A DNA stretch of 64,000 nt from Fibrella aquatilis (GTDB taxonomy: Bacteria; Bacteroidota; Bacteroidia; Cytophagales; Spirosomataceae): assembly GCF_017353255.1 (NCBI RefSeq), contig NZ_JAFMYU010000009.1, positions 124,001-188,000 of the forward strand, in the 5' to 3' direction. A program made the position numbers and the translations under genes. A model generated the notes under the pieces. That model worked only from the letters and a program-made list of their open reading frames with translations. It was not told the origin of the DNA and ran no database searches. Positions 1 through 8,198 of the stretch are shown piece by piece (the stretch's first letter is position 1; every line of letters starts with the position of its first letter).

Positions 1-1
1 G

Positions 2-592
2 CTCCGGCTCGCCGTTGAGCAGGCGCAGGCCGATGTGGAATTAAATCGGAAGCTATTGGCCGTAAAGGGCATCACTGAGCAAACGCTGCGTGACAGCGAA
101 GCGACTCTCGCTACCCGGCAGCAAGACTATCGAAAAGGGCAGGCCGACTTGCAGCAAACGCGGGCGGTGGTGACCGAACTCAATGCCGACGTAAACTCGG
201 CCCTTGTGGGCGCAAAAGACAAAACCCTCCGCGCGCCCTACACGGGCAAACTCCTCGACTGGACGGTGAAAATCGGCGACTTCGTGACGGGCAATACCCA
301 GGTCGGCCAGATGGCTCCCAACGGCAGCCTGATTGCCCGCACCGAGGTGGACGAACTCTTTGCCGAACGCATCAAACCGGGGCAGCGGGCCAACATCCGT
401 TCGCAGGCAACGGGCAAGATTATCGGGTCGGGGACAGTGTATTTCGCGGCTGATTTTTTGAAGAAGAAATCGCTTTTCGAGGACGAAACCGCCCAGGAAG
501 ACCGCCGGGTACGCGAGGTCCGCATTAGGCTCAATCCCGGTGCCAATGTGCTGATTAACAGCCGGGTCGATTGTATTATTTTGCTCAACTGA
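2..592 (+). CDS. HlyD-family periplasmic adaptor of an ABC exporter (5' end outside window)
   Basis: This is the membrane fusion protein that links an inner-membrane ABC transporter to a TolC-type outer-membrane channel. The frame is open from base 2 with no start codon, so the N-terminal anchor lies outside the window. The visible part begins in the alpha-helical hairpin (first ~60 residues, rich in Glu, Gln, Lys and Ala), then passes into the returning lipoyl half (LRAPYTGKL, KIGDFVTGN) and the beta-barrel segment (VDELFAERIKPGQ) usual for HlyD_D23 proteins. The stop is 8 bases before the permease start, so the two are surely co-transcribed. The ATPase partner is not in the window and probably lies just upstream. 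The family is clear; the cargo is not shown by this gene alone. Confidence 0.88.
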   Translation, partial: LRLAVEQAQADVELNRKLLAVKGITEQTLRDSEATLATRQQDYRKGQADLQQTRAVVTELNADVNSALVGAKDKTLRAPYTGKLLDWTVKIGDFVTGNTQVGQMAPNGSLIARTEVDELFAERIKPGQRANIRSQATGKIIGSGTVYFAADFLKKKSLFEDETAQEDRRVREVRIRLNPGANVLINSRVDCIILLN

Positions 593-600
593 CCCCAATC

Positions 601-1713
601 ATGTTAAAAACAGCGTTTCGCTTCCTGACCTACGACCGCTCCAATCTAGCCGGGATACTGTCCGGCATTGTGGTGTCTATCGTGCTGGTGGGGCTGGAAT
701 TAGACATCTTCAAGGGGATGATTACCAACGTCCAGGGCCTGACCATTCAGTACCCCAACTATGTCTGGGTCATCAATCCCAAAACGCAGTCGGCCCTGCA
801 ATTGCAGAACCTCGACGTGCGCGTGGGTCGGGAGTTACAGTCCATTCCGGGCGTTAGGCAGGTTTATCCTATTGTGTTCGCGTCTGGCTCGGCCAAGCTG
901 CCCAAAGGCGGCAAGGTGTCGGTGCAGATGATCGGTATCGAGGCCCCGGCGTTTGTGGGAGCCGCCCGTTCCTACACGCCCGAAACCAACGTCAACGACC
1001 TCATCAACGAAGGCGCGGTGATCTTCGACCAGTCGGAACTGCCCCGCTTAGATAACCTGAACGTCGGCGATTACCTGACCATCAACGATCAGCGGGTCTA
1101 TATGAGCGGCCTCTCGAAAGGACTGACCGGCTTCGGCACGTCCTACGTGGTCACCACGCTCGAACGCGCCCGTGTCCTGAGCCAGTTAAGTCCCAATTTC
1201 GTCAATGCCTATCTGCTCATGGTGGACGGGGACGCGGCAACTAAAGCGACCGTAATGGATCGAATCAACCGGGAAATCAATACGGCGCGGGCGGTGGAAG
1301 GGACTAAACTCGGTGGCGAAACGGTACGCTACATGCTGAAAAACAACAACACGGTACTCGGTTTCTTAATGATGGTCGTCTTTTCGGTGATCGGCGGGTT
1401 TGCCATCGTCGGGGTCACGCTTTATGCCTCTGTCAACGACCGGATTCGGGACTACGGCACCATCAAGGCCATCGGCGGTAATAACGGCCTCATCCGGCGG
1501 CTGATTCTGCTCCAGGGTGTCCTGTACGCCCTCATTGGTTTCAGCATCGCGTTTGGTATCCTGAGCCTGACCAAAATTGGCTCTGACGACGGCTTCCCCC
1601 TCTGGCTGGTGGGGGCACTCATTGGGGTCACGCTCTTTATCAGCATCGTCAGCAGCCTGATTGCCATGCGGAAAATCACGCGGCTGGAGCCGGTGCAAAT
1701 CTTTAGAATGTAA
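601..1713 (+). CDS. DevC/MacB-like ABC transporter permease (FtsX family)
   Basis: Inner-membrane permease of the exporter. It has the FtsX/MacB layout: one N-terminal membrane helix (about residues 15-36), a periplasmic domain (about 40-245), and three C-terminal helices (about 250-280, 300-325, 335-357), ending in the usual ITRLEPVQIFRM tail. The short periplasmic domain and the order adaptor-permease resemble DevB-DevC, the glycolipid exporter of cyanobacterial heterocysts, more than the larger MacB. I chose ATG 601; the in-frame TTG at 571 would run back into the adaptor. The stop TAA overlaps the ATG of the next gene (TAATG), which suggests translational coupling. 370 residues is normal for the family. 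Confidence 0.88.
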   Translation: MLKTAFRFLTYDRSNLAGILSGIVVSIVLVGLELDIFKGMITNVQGLTIQYPNYVWVINPKTQSALQLQNLDVRVGRELQSIPGVRQVYPIVFASGSAKLPKGGKVSVQMIGIEAPAFVGAARSYTPETNVNDLINEGAVIFDQSELPRLDNLNVGDYLTINDQRVYMSGLSKGLTGFGTSYVVTTLERARVLSQLSPNFVNAYLLMVDGDAATKATVMDRINREINTARAVEGTKLGGETVRYMLKNNNTVLGFLMMVVFSVIGGFAIVGVTLYASVNDRIRDYGTIKAIGGNNGLIRRLILLQGVLYALIGFSIAFGILSLTKIGSDDGFPLWLVGALIGVTLFISIVSSLIAMRKITRLEPVQIFRM

Positions 1714-3062
1714 TGAAAAATCTGCTTTTACAAGGCTGCAACGGCTTTCTGATAGGTTGCGGCCTGTTCGTCCTGACACTTGCCACACCGGCCAACGCCC
1801 AGACCCGCTTGGGCGGCACTCCGCTGAGCCTGAACGAAGCCCTGGAAACGGGTCTTAAAAATCGCTATGACCTTCAAGCCAACCAGGTGAGTCTGGCCCT
1901 GTCGGAGAATTCGATCCAGAAAAACCGCTCCGGTTGGCTACCCGACATCGCGGCATCGGGCAGTGTTCGCTACAACACGCAGCTTCAGACGACGGTGATT
2001 CCTGCCGGACTGTTTCCGGGCAGCACCGAAGCCCAGCGCATCGCGTTCGGCACCAAGAACAGCACCGTTTTTGCCCTCGATCTGACGCAGCCGCTCTACC
2101 GGCCCCAGGCAAAAACGGACCGCGCCATCCTTGAGAACAACAAGGCATTGACCCAAGAACAGAACGGTCAGCAACAAACCAGCGTGAAAATCCGCATCGC
2201 CGAAGCGTACCTGAACGTCCTGCTCCGCGACTTGCAACGGACCATCGCCCGCGCCGATGCCCAACGCTACGTGGCCTATTTCGCCATCTCGGAGGGAAAG
2301 TATAAGCTGGGGGCGTTGCTCGAATCGGATTACCTCAATGGCCGGTTGGACCTGCAAAACAGTCAGCTTACGGCCCAAAAAGCCGAGCAGACCTACCGGC
2401 AGGCACAGGCCACACTTTGCTACGAACTAAACATCCCGACCGACACGACGCTCGTGTTGACCGACCGCATCGACCCGCAGCAAGTAGCCGCCTACCAACT
2501 GGAAGCAAACCCCACCGAGCGAACTGAGCTTCGGCAGGCCCGGCTTCGGCAGGAGGGCTACGCGCTCCAGAGCCGCAACGTGCTGAACCTGCTCAGACCG
2601 ACTGTCTCGTTTTTCGCCAATTACTCGACGCAGTTTTTGCAAAACGACTTCCGGTATTTCAGCCAGCCCTGGAGTCCGTTTAATTACTTAGGGGTGCAGT
2701 TCCGCTTACCGCTGACGGGACAGTTCACCCGCAAAACTGACCTGAACACGTACCGGCTTTATCAGCAGCAAACCGCGCTGAACCTGAAACAAACCGAGGC
2801 CGACATCGCCAACGAAATCGATAAGGGCCGGGATGAGTTGACGAACGCGGCCCGGAATCTGCAAAGCACCAAAGCCAGCCTCGACCTATCGACGCAACTG
2901 CATCAACTTCAGCAGGAGCAGTACCGGCTCGGTACGCGGCTGTACAGTCAGGTGCTGGACACCGAGAAGTCGCTGCAAACTGCCGAGCAGAACTACCTCG
3001 AAGCCGCTTACAACTTTCTGGTCGCCAGACTGACCTACGAAAAAGCCATCGGGACGTATTAA
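1713..3062 (+). CDS. TolC-family outer-membrane efflux channel
   Basis: Outer-membrane exit duct for the exporter encoded just upstream. A signal peptide of about 30 residues ends in ANAQ. The mature part has the two repeated TolC halves: an opening like RLGGTPLSLNEALETGLKNR, long helical stretches rich in Gln, Ala and Leu, and the closing NYLEAAYNFLVARLTYEKAIG found at the end of the second half in OEP proteins. 449 residues is the normal length. Its ATG overlaps the permease stop, so adaptor, permease and channel form one tripartite system. Family certain, substrate unknown. Confidence 0.9.
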   Translation: MKNLLLQGCNGFLIGCGLFVLTLATPANAQTRLGGTPLSLNEALETGLKNRYDLQANQVSLALSENSIQKNRSGWLPDIAASGSVRYNTQLQTTVIPAGLFPGSTEAQRIAFGTKNSTVFALDLTQPLYRPQAKTDRAILENNKALTQEQNGQQQTSVKIRIAEAYLNVLLRDLQRTIARADAQRYVAYFAISEGKYKLGALLESDYLNGRLDLQNSQLTAQKAEQTYRQAQATLCYELNIPTDTTLVLTDRIDPQQVAAYQLEANPTERTELRQARLRQEGYALQSRNVLNLLRPTVSFFANYSTQFLQNDFRYFSQPWSPFNYLGVQFRLPLTGQFTRKTDLNTYRLYQQQTALNLKQTEADIANEIDKGRDELTNAARNLQSTKASLDLSTQLHQLQQEQYRLGTRLYSQVLDTEKSLQTAEQNYLEAAYNFLVARLTYEKAIGTY

Positions 3063-3108
3063 CGCCTGCCACTCACAGTGTTTTCATTCAGCTAAACCAT
3101 CGTATACC

Positions 3109-4578
3109 ATGCTTGACTTCCTGAAGAGTTACCTCGGTTCATTAGCTGCTTCGCTGGCCGTTATGGGGGCGGCTTACTTCTTCGTGTGGTTTTTGTTTCG
3201 TAAACAGCTCAAAAACCGAAAAATCCAGCTCTCCAAACGGGCCGGCTGGCCGCAAATCCGCGAGGAGATTCTGCACGCGCTCTTAGTTGTTTTGGGCAGT
3301 GCTGCTTTTGCCAGCATCATTTTCAGCCTGAGAGATCAGGGGCTGACCAAATTCTACATAGAAACCGGCAAATACGGCATCGGCTACGAAATACTGACGG
3401 TAGTGGTGATGGTGTTGCTTAGTGATACCTGGTTTTACTGGTTCCATCGGTGGATGCATCACCCCCGCGTGTACAAGTACGTCCATGCCCTGCACCACAA
3501 AAGCCTGGACGTGAATCCGTTTACATCGAATTCCTTCCACGTTGTTGAGGCCGTCTGGCTGAATGTCTGGGTACTACCATTCGTGATGCTGGTTCCGGTT
3601 TCAGCGGGGGCTTTGGGAGTCGTGCAGGCATTGGGGTTGTTCAACAACCTGAAATCGCATCTGGGGTACGAACTCTTTCCTGGCTTCTTCCGCGTCTTCC
3701 CCTTCAACATGCTGGTGACGGCCACCAACCATAGTCTGCACCATACCCAATACAACGGCAATTACGGGTTGTTTTTCCGCTTCTGGGACATTGTGTGCGG
3801 CACGGAATTCAACGCAACCACGACGCTGTTTAACGACATTCATCACCGAAAGAATGAAAAAGTCGTCGATAATACGCACTACAAACCGCTGACCATCAGC
3901 AAATTAAAGAAAGAGACAGCTGATAGCATATCGGTTTATTTCACGCCCACCGACAACCAGTTTTATCGGTACCGGGCCGGGCAATACCTCACCCTGCGGG
4001 TTAAGATCGATGGCCGCACCTACGACCGCTGTTTCTCGCTGAGTTCGACACCGCAGCTCGACGCGTTCCTGCGAATCACCGTAAAACGCAATGGCCCGGT
4101 GTCGCATTATTTTCTGAACCGGGCCAAACCGGGCGATGTGGTAGCTTCGCTCTACCCGGTAGGTGACTTCGTGGTCAAGCCATCTCCGGTGGGGGCAAAA
4201 AAGTATGTGATGATCGCCGGTGGCAGTGGGATCACCGCCCTGTTCAGCCTGCTTAGGCAGGTACTACATACGGAGCCGCAGTCGCTGATTACGCTCCTGT
4301 ATGCCAATAAATCTGCCGACTCAATCATTTTCAAACAGGCGTTGGATAAGTTGGCCAAGTCGCACAAGAACCTGACCTACAGCGATTTCCTATCGGGTCA
4401 GAAACGGATATCGATTGACGACCTGAGGCCAGACACGGATGCTGATTTTTATATCTGCGGCCCTGATGCCTTGAAAGCAGGTATGATGGCAAATTTAGCG
4501 GAATTGAAAATAGACAAGGCCAAGATTCAAGTCGAGCATTATGTCGATGGGTACGTTCCCTGGTTTGGGCTTGTATAA
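3109..4578 (+). CDS. Fatty acid/sterol hydroxylase fused to an FNR-type flavin reductase
   Basis: A two-domain lipid oxygenase. The N-terminal half is a membrane-bound di-iron hydroxylase of the sterol desaturase/fatty acid hydroxylase superfamily: an N-terminal membrane helix (about 10-32) and His boxes H113xxxHH, H126xxHH and H208xxHH. From about residue 255 a ferredoxin-NADP reductase-like module follows, with the FAD motif RCFSLSS (307-313), the NAD(P) glycine motif AGGSGIT (about 370-376) and CGPDAL (450). The protein stops 40 residues after that motif, so the 2Fe-2S ferredoxin domain often found at the end of such reductases is absent. Electrons may pass straight to the di-iron site or through a separate ferredoxin. 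Its neighbours, an exporter and a lipid glycosyltransferase, suggest a glycolipid or carotenoid-like product. Substrate is inferred only. Confidence 0.85.
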   Translation: MLDFLKSYLGSLAASLAVMGAAYFFVWFLFRKQLKNRKIQLSKRAGWPQIREEILHALLVVLGSAAFASIIFSLRDQGLTKFYIETGKYGIGYEILTVVVMVLLSDTWFYWFHRWMHHPRVYKYVHALHHKSLDVNPFTSNSFHVVEAVWLNVWVLPFVMLVPVSAGALGVVQALGLFNNLKSHLGYELFPGFFRVFPFNMLVTATNHSLHHTQYNGNYGLFFRFWDIVCGTEFNATTTLFNDIHHRKNEKVVDNTHYKPLTISKLKKETADSISVYFTPTDNQFYRYRAGQYLTLRVKIDGRTYDRCFSLSSTPQLDAFLRITVKRNGPVSHYFLNRAKPGDVVASLYPVGDFVVKPSPVGAKKYVMIAGGSGITALFSLLRQVLHTEPQSLITLLYANKSADSIIFKQALDKLAKSHKNLTYSDFLSGQKRISIDDLRPDTDADFYICGPDALKAGMMANLAELKIDKAKIQVEHYVDGYVPWFGLV

Positions 4579-4602
4579 GTAGTGACCTCAAAGAAGTGAA
4601 TT

Positions 4603-5904
4603 ATGAAAATTGCCATTGTAACCCTCGGTACGCGGGGCGACCTGCAACCCTTTATCGCCCTCGGTCTGGGCCTGCAACGGGCCGGGTACGACGTGCTACT
4701 GATATCGTCGAAAAACGAGACGGAGTTTGTTAGGGGGTACGGATTGCCCTATCACGCGCTCAATGTCGATGTGCAACAGGCGATGGAAAACCAGGCGGTG
4801 CAACAGATGGCGAAGGGCGACAACCCGCTGTCGTTCATCCTGAGTCACCTAAGTGGAAACGACTCGATGAAGCAGACGATGATCGACGTGCAGGACGAAA
4901 TCTGGGAGGCCTGTCAGGGGGCCGATACCCTAATTTATCATCCCGGTATGTCCAACGTTTATTTGATGGCGCAGGAGTTGGGCATCCCCAGTATCCTGGC
5001 AAGCCCATTCCCGCTGAGTACAAAGGGCGACTATCCATCGATTCTCTTTTATGATGGTCCCCGGCTGGGTAAACTGTATAACCGGCTCACCCATTTCATC
5101 TTTGAAAACGCTTTCTGGCAGCTCTCACGGTCGTCGGCTAAGGCGTTCTGGAAAAAACGCGGCAAGGCAAACCTTGTGCCAATGACCCCACCCTCCCGGC
5201 TACAGGCCGCCAGCGGAATGCCAACCCTCTACGGGTACAGCGAACAGCTCTTTGCTCGCCCCCACGACTGGCCCGGCAACCTGGTTGTTACCGGTAGTTG
5301 GAGCCTACCCGACGACCCCACCTGGACTCCTCCCGCCGATCTGGTCAACTTTCTGCAAGCGGGGGAGCCACCCGTTTATGTTGGCTTTGGCAGCATAAAA
5401 GATGCGGGTACATTCAGTGAAACGAGTAAGATCATTGTCAGCGCATTAACCAAAGCCAAACGGCGGGGCCTCATCGCCCTCGGCTGGAACCTCCCCGACG
5501 CGCTGGACCCGCTTCCCGACTCGGTGTTTGTGCTGGGTAGCGCGCCCCACTCATGGCTCTTTCCCCGGATGGCCGCGGTGGTGCATCACGGGGGTGCGGG
5601 CACAACCCACGCGGGCCTCAACGCGGGCCGCCCGACGCTGATTATTCCCCACACTGCCGATCAGCCCGCGTGGGGCAGGCGGGTGTATGAACTGGGCGCG
5701 GGCGCAGCACCCATCCCCCGTAAAAAGCTGACGGCTGATAACCTGGCCGCCGCACTGCCGGTGCTTTTCAACCCAGACGTGAGGGCAAAAGCCGCCGAAT
5801 TGGGCTCCCTAATGGCTGAGGAAAACGGCATTCGGGAAGCAGTGGCTCAGATTGATACGTACCTGAAAACGACGTTGGCACGTAAAGCCCACTTACCTTC
5901 ATGA
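4603..5904 (+). CDS. UGT51-like glycosyltransferase (GT1, sterol/lipid glucosyltransferase type)
   Basis: Transfers a sugar from an NDP-sugar to a lipophilic acceptor. The N-terminal Rossmann domain opens with IVTLGTRGDLQP (about 5-16), the form seen in sterol 3-beta-glucosyltransferases and macrolide glycosyltransferases. The C-terminal donor-binding domain carries VYVGFGSI (about 262-269) and the signature HHGGAGTTHAGLNAGRP (about 328-344) followed by ADQPAWGRRV. 433 residues is the usual bacterial length and no membrane helix is seen. It lies 24 bases after the hydroxylase fusion and its stop overlaps the next gene's ATG by 4 bases. The setting supports glycosylation of a hydroxylated lipid; a zeaxanthin-type (CrtX-like) role is the main alternative. 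Confidence 0.85.
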   Translation: MKIAIVTLGTRGDLQPFIALGLGLQRAGYDVLLISSKNETEFVRGYGLPYHALNVDVQQAMENQAVQQMAKGDNPLSFILSHLSGNDSMKQTMIDVQDEIWEACQGADTLIYHPGMSNVYLMAQELGIPSILASPFPLSTKGDYPSILFYDGPRLGKLYNRLTHFIFENAFWQLSRSSAKAFWKKRGKANLVPMTPPSRLQAASGMPTLYGYSEQLFARPHDWPGNLVVTGSWSLPDDPTWTPPADLVNFLQAGEPPVYVGFGSIKDAGTFSETSKIIVSALTKAKRRGLIALGWNLPDALDPLPDSVFVLGSAPHSWLFPRMAAVVHHGGAGTTHAGLNAGRPTLIIPHTADQPAWGRRVYELGAGAAPIPRKKLTADNLAAALPVLFNPDVRAKAAELGSLMAEENGIREAVAQIDTYLKTTLARKAHLPS

Positions 5905-6464
5905 CACCACTAGCTGATTACATCCGAACGGCGGTTCAACTACGTGCGGATGAGCTGAACATTGTGCTGGCTCAATTCACCAAACGAGCCGTTAGCAAAG
6001 ACCGATTCGTTTTGCAGAAAGGCGAAATCGCTACTCAGTACTACTTTATCGAGTCGGGAGCCTTGCGCGTTTTTTATGACGACGGTGAACGTCAGGTAAC
6101 CGGGTGGGTTGCTTTGGAGGGCTATTATTTCACCGATTTAGCGAGTTATCGGACCCAGAAGCCGTCGCAGTTTTCCATTCAGGCTATTGAAGACACCATA
6201 TTGTGGACGATCAAACGGGAGAAAGCAGAATGGCTTTATCAGCAGGTTCCTCAATGGCAGCAGTTTACTCGGGAAATTTGGGAAAATGCCTTTCTTCGAC
6301 TCATTGATGGCTTCATAGCGTTCCAGACGATGACCGCCGAAGAACGGTACTTGGCCGCCATGCACGAGTCGGATTTACTACAACGACTACCGCTGAAAGA
6401 CCTGTCTTCGTTTCTCGGCATCACGCCTAATTCACTCAGTCGAATCCGAAAAAACATCCGCTAA
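5901..6464 (+). CDS. Crp/Fnr-family transcriptional regulator
   Basis: 187-residue regulator with an N-terminal cyclic-nucleotide-binding-like beta-roll (about 20-125; QKGEIATQYYFIESGALRVFY) and a short C-terminal helix-turn-helix ending LSSFLGITPNSLSRIRK. This short form is common in Bacteroidota. I do not see the PRRT-like Arg/Thr pair needed for cAMP binding, so the signal is unknown. Its ATG overlaps the glycosyltransferase stop by 4 bases, so it may be made with that operon. A 16-base perfect palindrome lies just after its stop, in front of the next gene, and is a candidate binding site. Confidence 0.88.
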   Translation: MTPLADYIRTAVQLRADELNIVLAQFTKRAVSKDRFVLQKGEIATQYYFIESGALRVFYDDGERQVTGWVALEGYYFTDLASYRTQKPSQFSIQAIEDTILWTIKREKAEWLYQQVPQWQQFTREIWENAFLRLIDGFIAFQTMTAEERYLAAMHESDLLQRLPLKDLSSFLGITPNSLSRIRKNIR

Positions 6465-6471
6465 GTTCGTT

Positions 6472-6516
6472 ATTACCAATTGGTAATTTGGCCGATGTGG
6501 TCGCCCTGTAGTTTTG
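6472..6516 (+). promoter_or_regulatory. Palindromic operator overlapping a Bacteroidota-type promoter
   Basis: 6472-6487 is a perfect 16-base palindrome, ATTACCAATTGGTAAT. Its last base is the first T of TTTG (6487-6490), a good -33 box. After 18 bases comes TAGTTTTG (6509-6516), which matches the Bacteroidota -7 consensus TAnnTTTG. The next start codon is at 6552. A protein bound to the palindrome would touch the polymerase. The half-site TTACCAA recurs at 10118-10172 by another Crp/Fnr gene. Palindrome and promoter boxes are seen directly; the regulator that binds is inferred. Confidence 0.6.
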
Positions 6517-6551
6517 TCGCAGTGTAAAACTCAGACGATCATTAGGATAAA

Positions 6552-7031
6552 ATGACTATCCGTACTCAAAAGCAGCTTGCGCTGCTCAGTATTATTGGGC
6601 TTGCCTACTGGCTTTTTGGTAATCTCTATGAAGCCATCGTCATTTCGCCCAACTGGGTCGTTGACAGTCCCGCTCAATTAAGACGACTCAACGAATTTTT
6701 CGTTCGTACCAGCCCGACCATCTACTTTGTGCCGATCACCCAACTGGCTACGATTGGCGTGTGGGTGCTTTTCTGGAAAAACCGGGAGACCAGCGTAAAA
6801 GCAGCGTTAATAAGGGCTTCCCTCTGGGCATTGGCGGCTACACTCCTCAATGGCTTCATTGTGTCGACCATCGTGTTGAAACTGTTTGCCAGCGATTTTG
6901 ACCGGTATGGCGATTACTTGACTACGTTGGCTTGGCGGTGGAACGTCCTGAATTTGGTGCGTATGATACTGGTTGGCACAACGGTACACTATTTATTCAG
7001 TGCCTTTCGCAAACTTGATCGAATGGAGTAG
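6552..7031 (+). CDS. Small four-helix membrane protein (DUF1772-like topology)
   Basis: 159-residue integral membrane protein with about four helices (roughly 11-32, 55-75, 88-112, 128-150). I do not recognise a catalytic motif. An early YEAIVISPNW segment after the first helix, followed by a short soluble loop, resembles small proteins near DUF1772. It has a likely distant relative at 36993-37463 with the same size, topology and an early F/Y-Y-P-S/N-W motif. It sits behind a clear promoter and palindrome and 30 bases before the DoxX-like gene, with which it probably forms an operon. Function unknown. Confidence 0.75.
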   Translation: MTIRTQKQLALLSIIGLAYWLFGNLYEAIVISPNWVVDSPAQLRRLNEFFVRTSPTIYFVPITQLATIGVWVLFWKNRETSVKAALIRASLWALAATLLNGFIVSTIVLKLFASDFDRYGDYLTTLAWRWNVLNLVRMILVGTTVHYLFSAFRKLDRME

Positions 7032-7061
7032 TTTAGCTTTAAAGAAGTAAACCATACAACC

Positions 7062-7421
7062 ATGATTAAGAATAAATGGATTGCCGGGATCGTCGTCGCA
7101 CTGCCCGGCGTAATGACCGTTGCCAGTGCGATGGGCAAGTTTTTCGCTCCCGAACCCGTCAGGCAAGGCATGGCCGCCGTTCATGCCGAGTCATATCTGA
7201 TTCAACTCGGCCTGCTTGAACTGTCGGCGGGGGTGTTGTTTTTGATTCCGGCCACGCGCAACATCGGCTTCTTTCTGGCGTGTAGCTACTTCGGCGGGGC
7301 TATGGCCGCGCACGTGGTATACGGGCAACCCTTCACCAGCCCGATGGTCGTGCTGATTGTCTACTGGGTAGCCCTGTTCCTGACCCGACCCGGTTTGTTC
7401 TGGACCCCCTTGTTGCGGTAA
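7062..7421 (+). CDS. DoxX-like / DUF4260-size small membrane protein
   Basis: 119-residue protein with four predicted helices: an N-terminal one (IAGIVVALPGVMTVASAMGK), then about 42-62, 68-88 and 92-112. The pattern of a Gly/Met/Lys-Phe loop after helix 1 (SAMGKFFAPEPV) and LGLLELSAGVLFLIP in helix 2 is that of DoxX-family proteins, which are small quinone- or redox-linked membrane proteins with poorly known roles. It follows the membrane protein at 6552 by 30 bases. It is convergent with the acetyltransferase gene, with only 26 bases between the two stops. Confidence 0.75.
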   Translation: MIKNKWIAGIVVALPGVMTVASAMGKFFAPEPVRQGMAAVHAESYLIQLGLLELSAGVLFLIPATRNIGFFLACSYFGGAMAAHVVYGQPFTSPMVVLIVYWVALFLTRPGLFWTPLLR

Positions 7422-7447
7422 AGTTCCTGCCTTCCTGTCATACATGG

Positions 7448-8185
7448 TTACGTCTGCGGCAGGCTGTAATTGCTCATCACGAATTGCTGGTCGAACCCCA
7501 ATTTCAGGTACAGGCCTTTTCCCATCGCTGATGCCTGAAGCACGGCGTAGTCGATTTCCTGCTCCAGAGCCTGATTCAGTAGTAAGATCATCATTTGTTC
7601 GGCAAACCCTTTCCCACGCATCTCAGGAATAACTCCCATAGAATGAATGCCTATAATTGGTTTTGGCGCGTGGTGCAGCAAAACGGTGCCAACGGCTTTG
7701 CCCTGATGGAAAGCCAATAAAAAACGGATGTCCGGGTAGGTCGGCGTGAGCAGTTCGTGGCCGATTTGATACCTAAATGCCTGGTTGAAGACGGCCTCCC
7801 ACAGGATGGCCAGTTCGGTGGTTGAAACTGGCACTAAGCTCAGGGTTTGGGCAACGACATAGGTGCGCGTCAAGCGGAGCGACATACCCACCTGCTCGGA
7901 AACTTTCCGGAAACCAGCTCTCTCAAACAGTGCTCCGGCCCGCTCTTGGTCATCGTCCCAACACGGAATAAGGAGTTTAGTGGGCAAGGTTGTTAAGTCG
8001 CTTTTCGCGGCTGCCAGCCCCTCTGCCGTAACGTCTTGGTGGAACCACAGCCGGTTGGGCCAGTCGGTGTGGTATAGGGCGCAACTATCAAACGCCAGGC
8101 CTGCCGTGTAGCCGCCTGCCTTTTCGCCGACTTTTTGCCAAAGCGAAGTCAGGTTCCCGGTATTTTCATGAATCAATGAAGTCAT
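7448..8185 (-). CDS. GNAT-family N-acetyltransferase
   Basis: 245-residue protein of the Gcn5-related acetyltransferase fold, which moves an acetyl group from acetyl-CoA to an amine. The acetyl-CoA pyrophosphate-binding motif A is clear near residue 180 (MGVIPEMRGKGFAEQMM), followed by the late motif YLKLGFDQQF. The first ~120 residues form a weaker GNAT-like half (LFERAGFRKVSEQVG), so this may be a tandem-GNAT protein with only the second half keeping the binding loop. It lies 13 bases downstream of the outer-membrane protein at 8199-8882 and is likely co-transcribed with it. Acceptor unknown. Confidence 0.82.
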   Translation of the reverse strand: MTSLIHENTGNLTSLWQKVGEKAGGYTAGLAFDSCALYHTDWPNRLWFHQDVTAEGLAAAKSDLTTLPTKLLIPCWDDDQERAGALFERAGFRKVSEQVGMSLRLTRTYVVAQTLSLVPVSTTELAILWEAVFNQAFRYQIGHELLTPTYPDIRFLLAFHQGKAVGTVLLHHAPKPIIGIHSMGVIPEMRGKGFAEQMMILLLNQALEQEIDYAVLQASAMGKGLYLKLGFDQQFVMSNYSLPQT

Positions 8186-8198
8186 AGTCGTTGATTAA

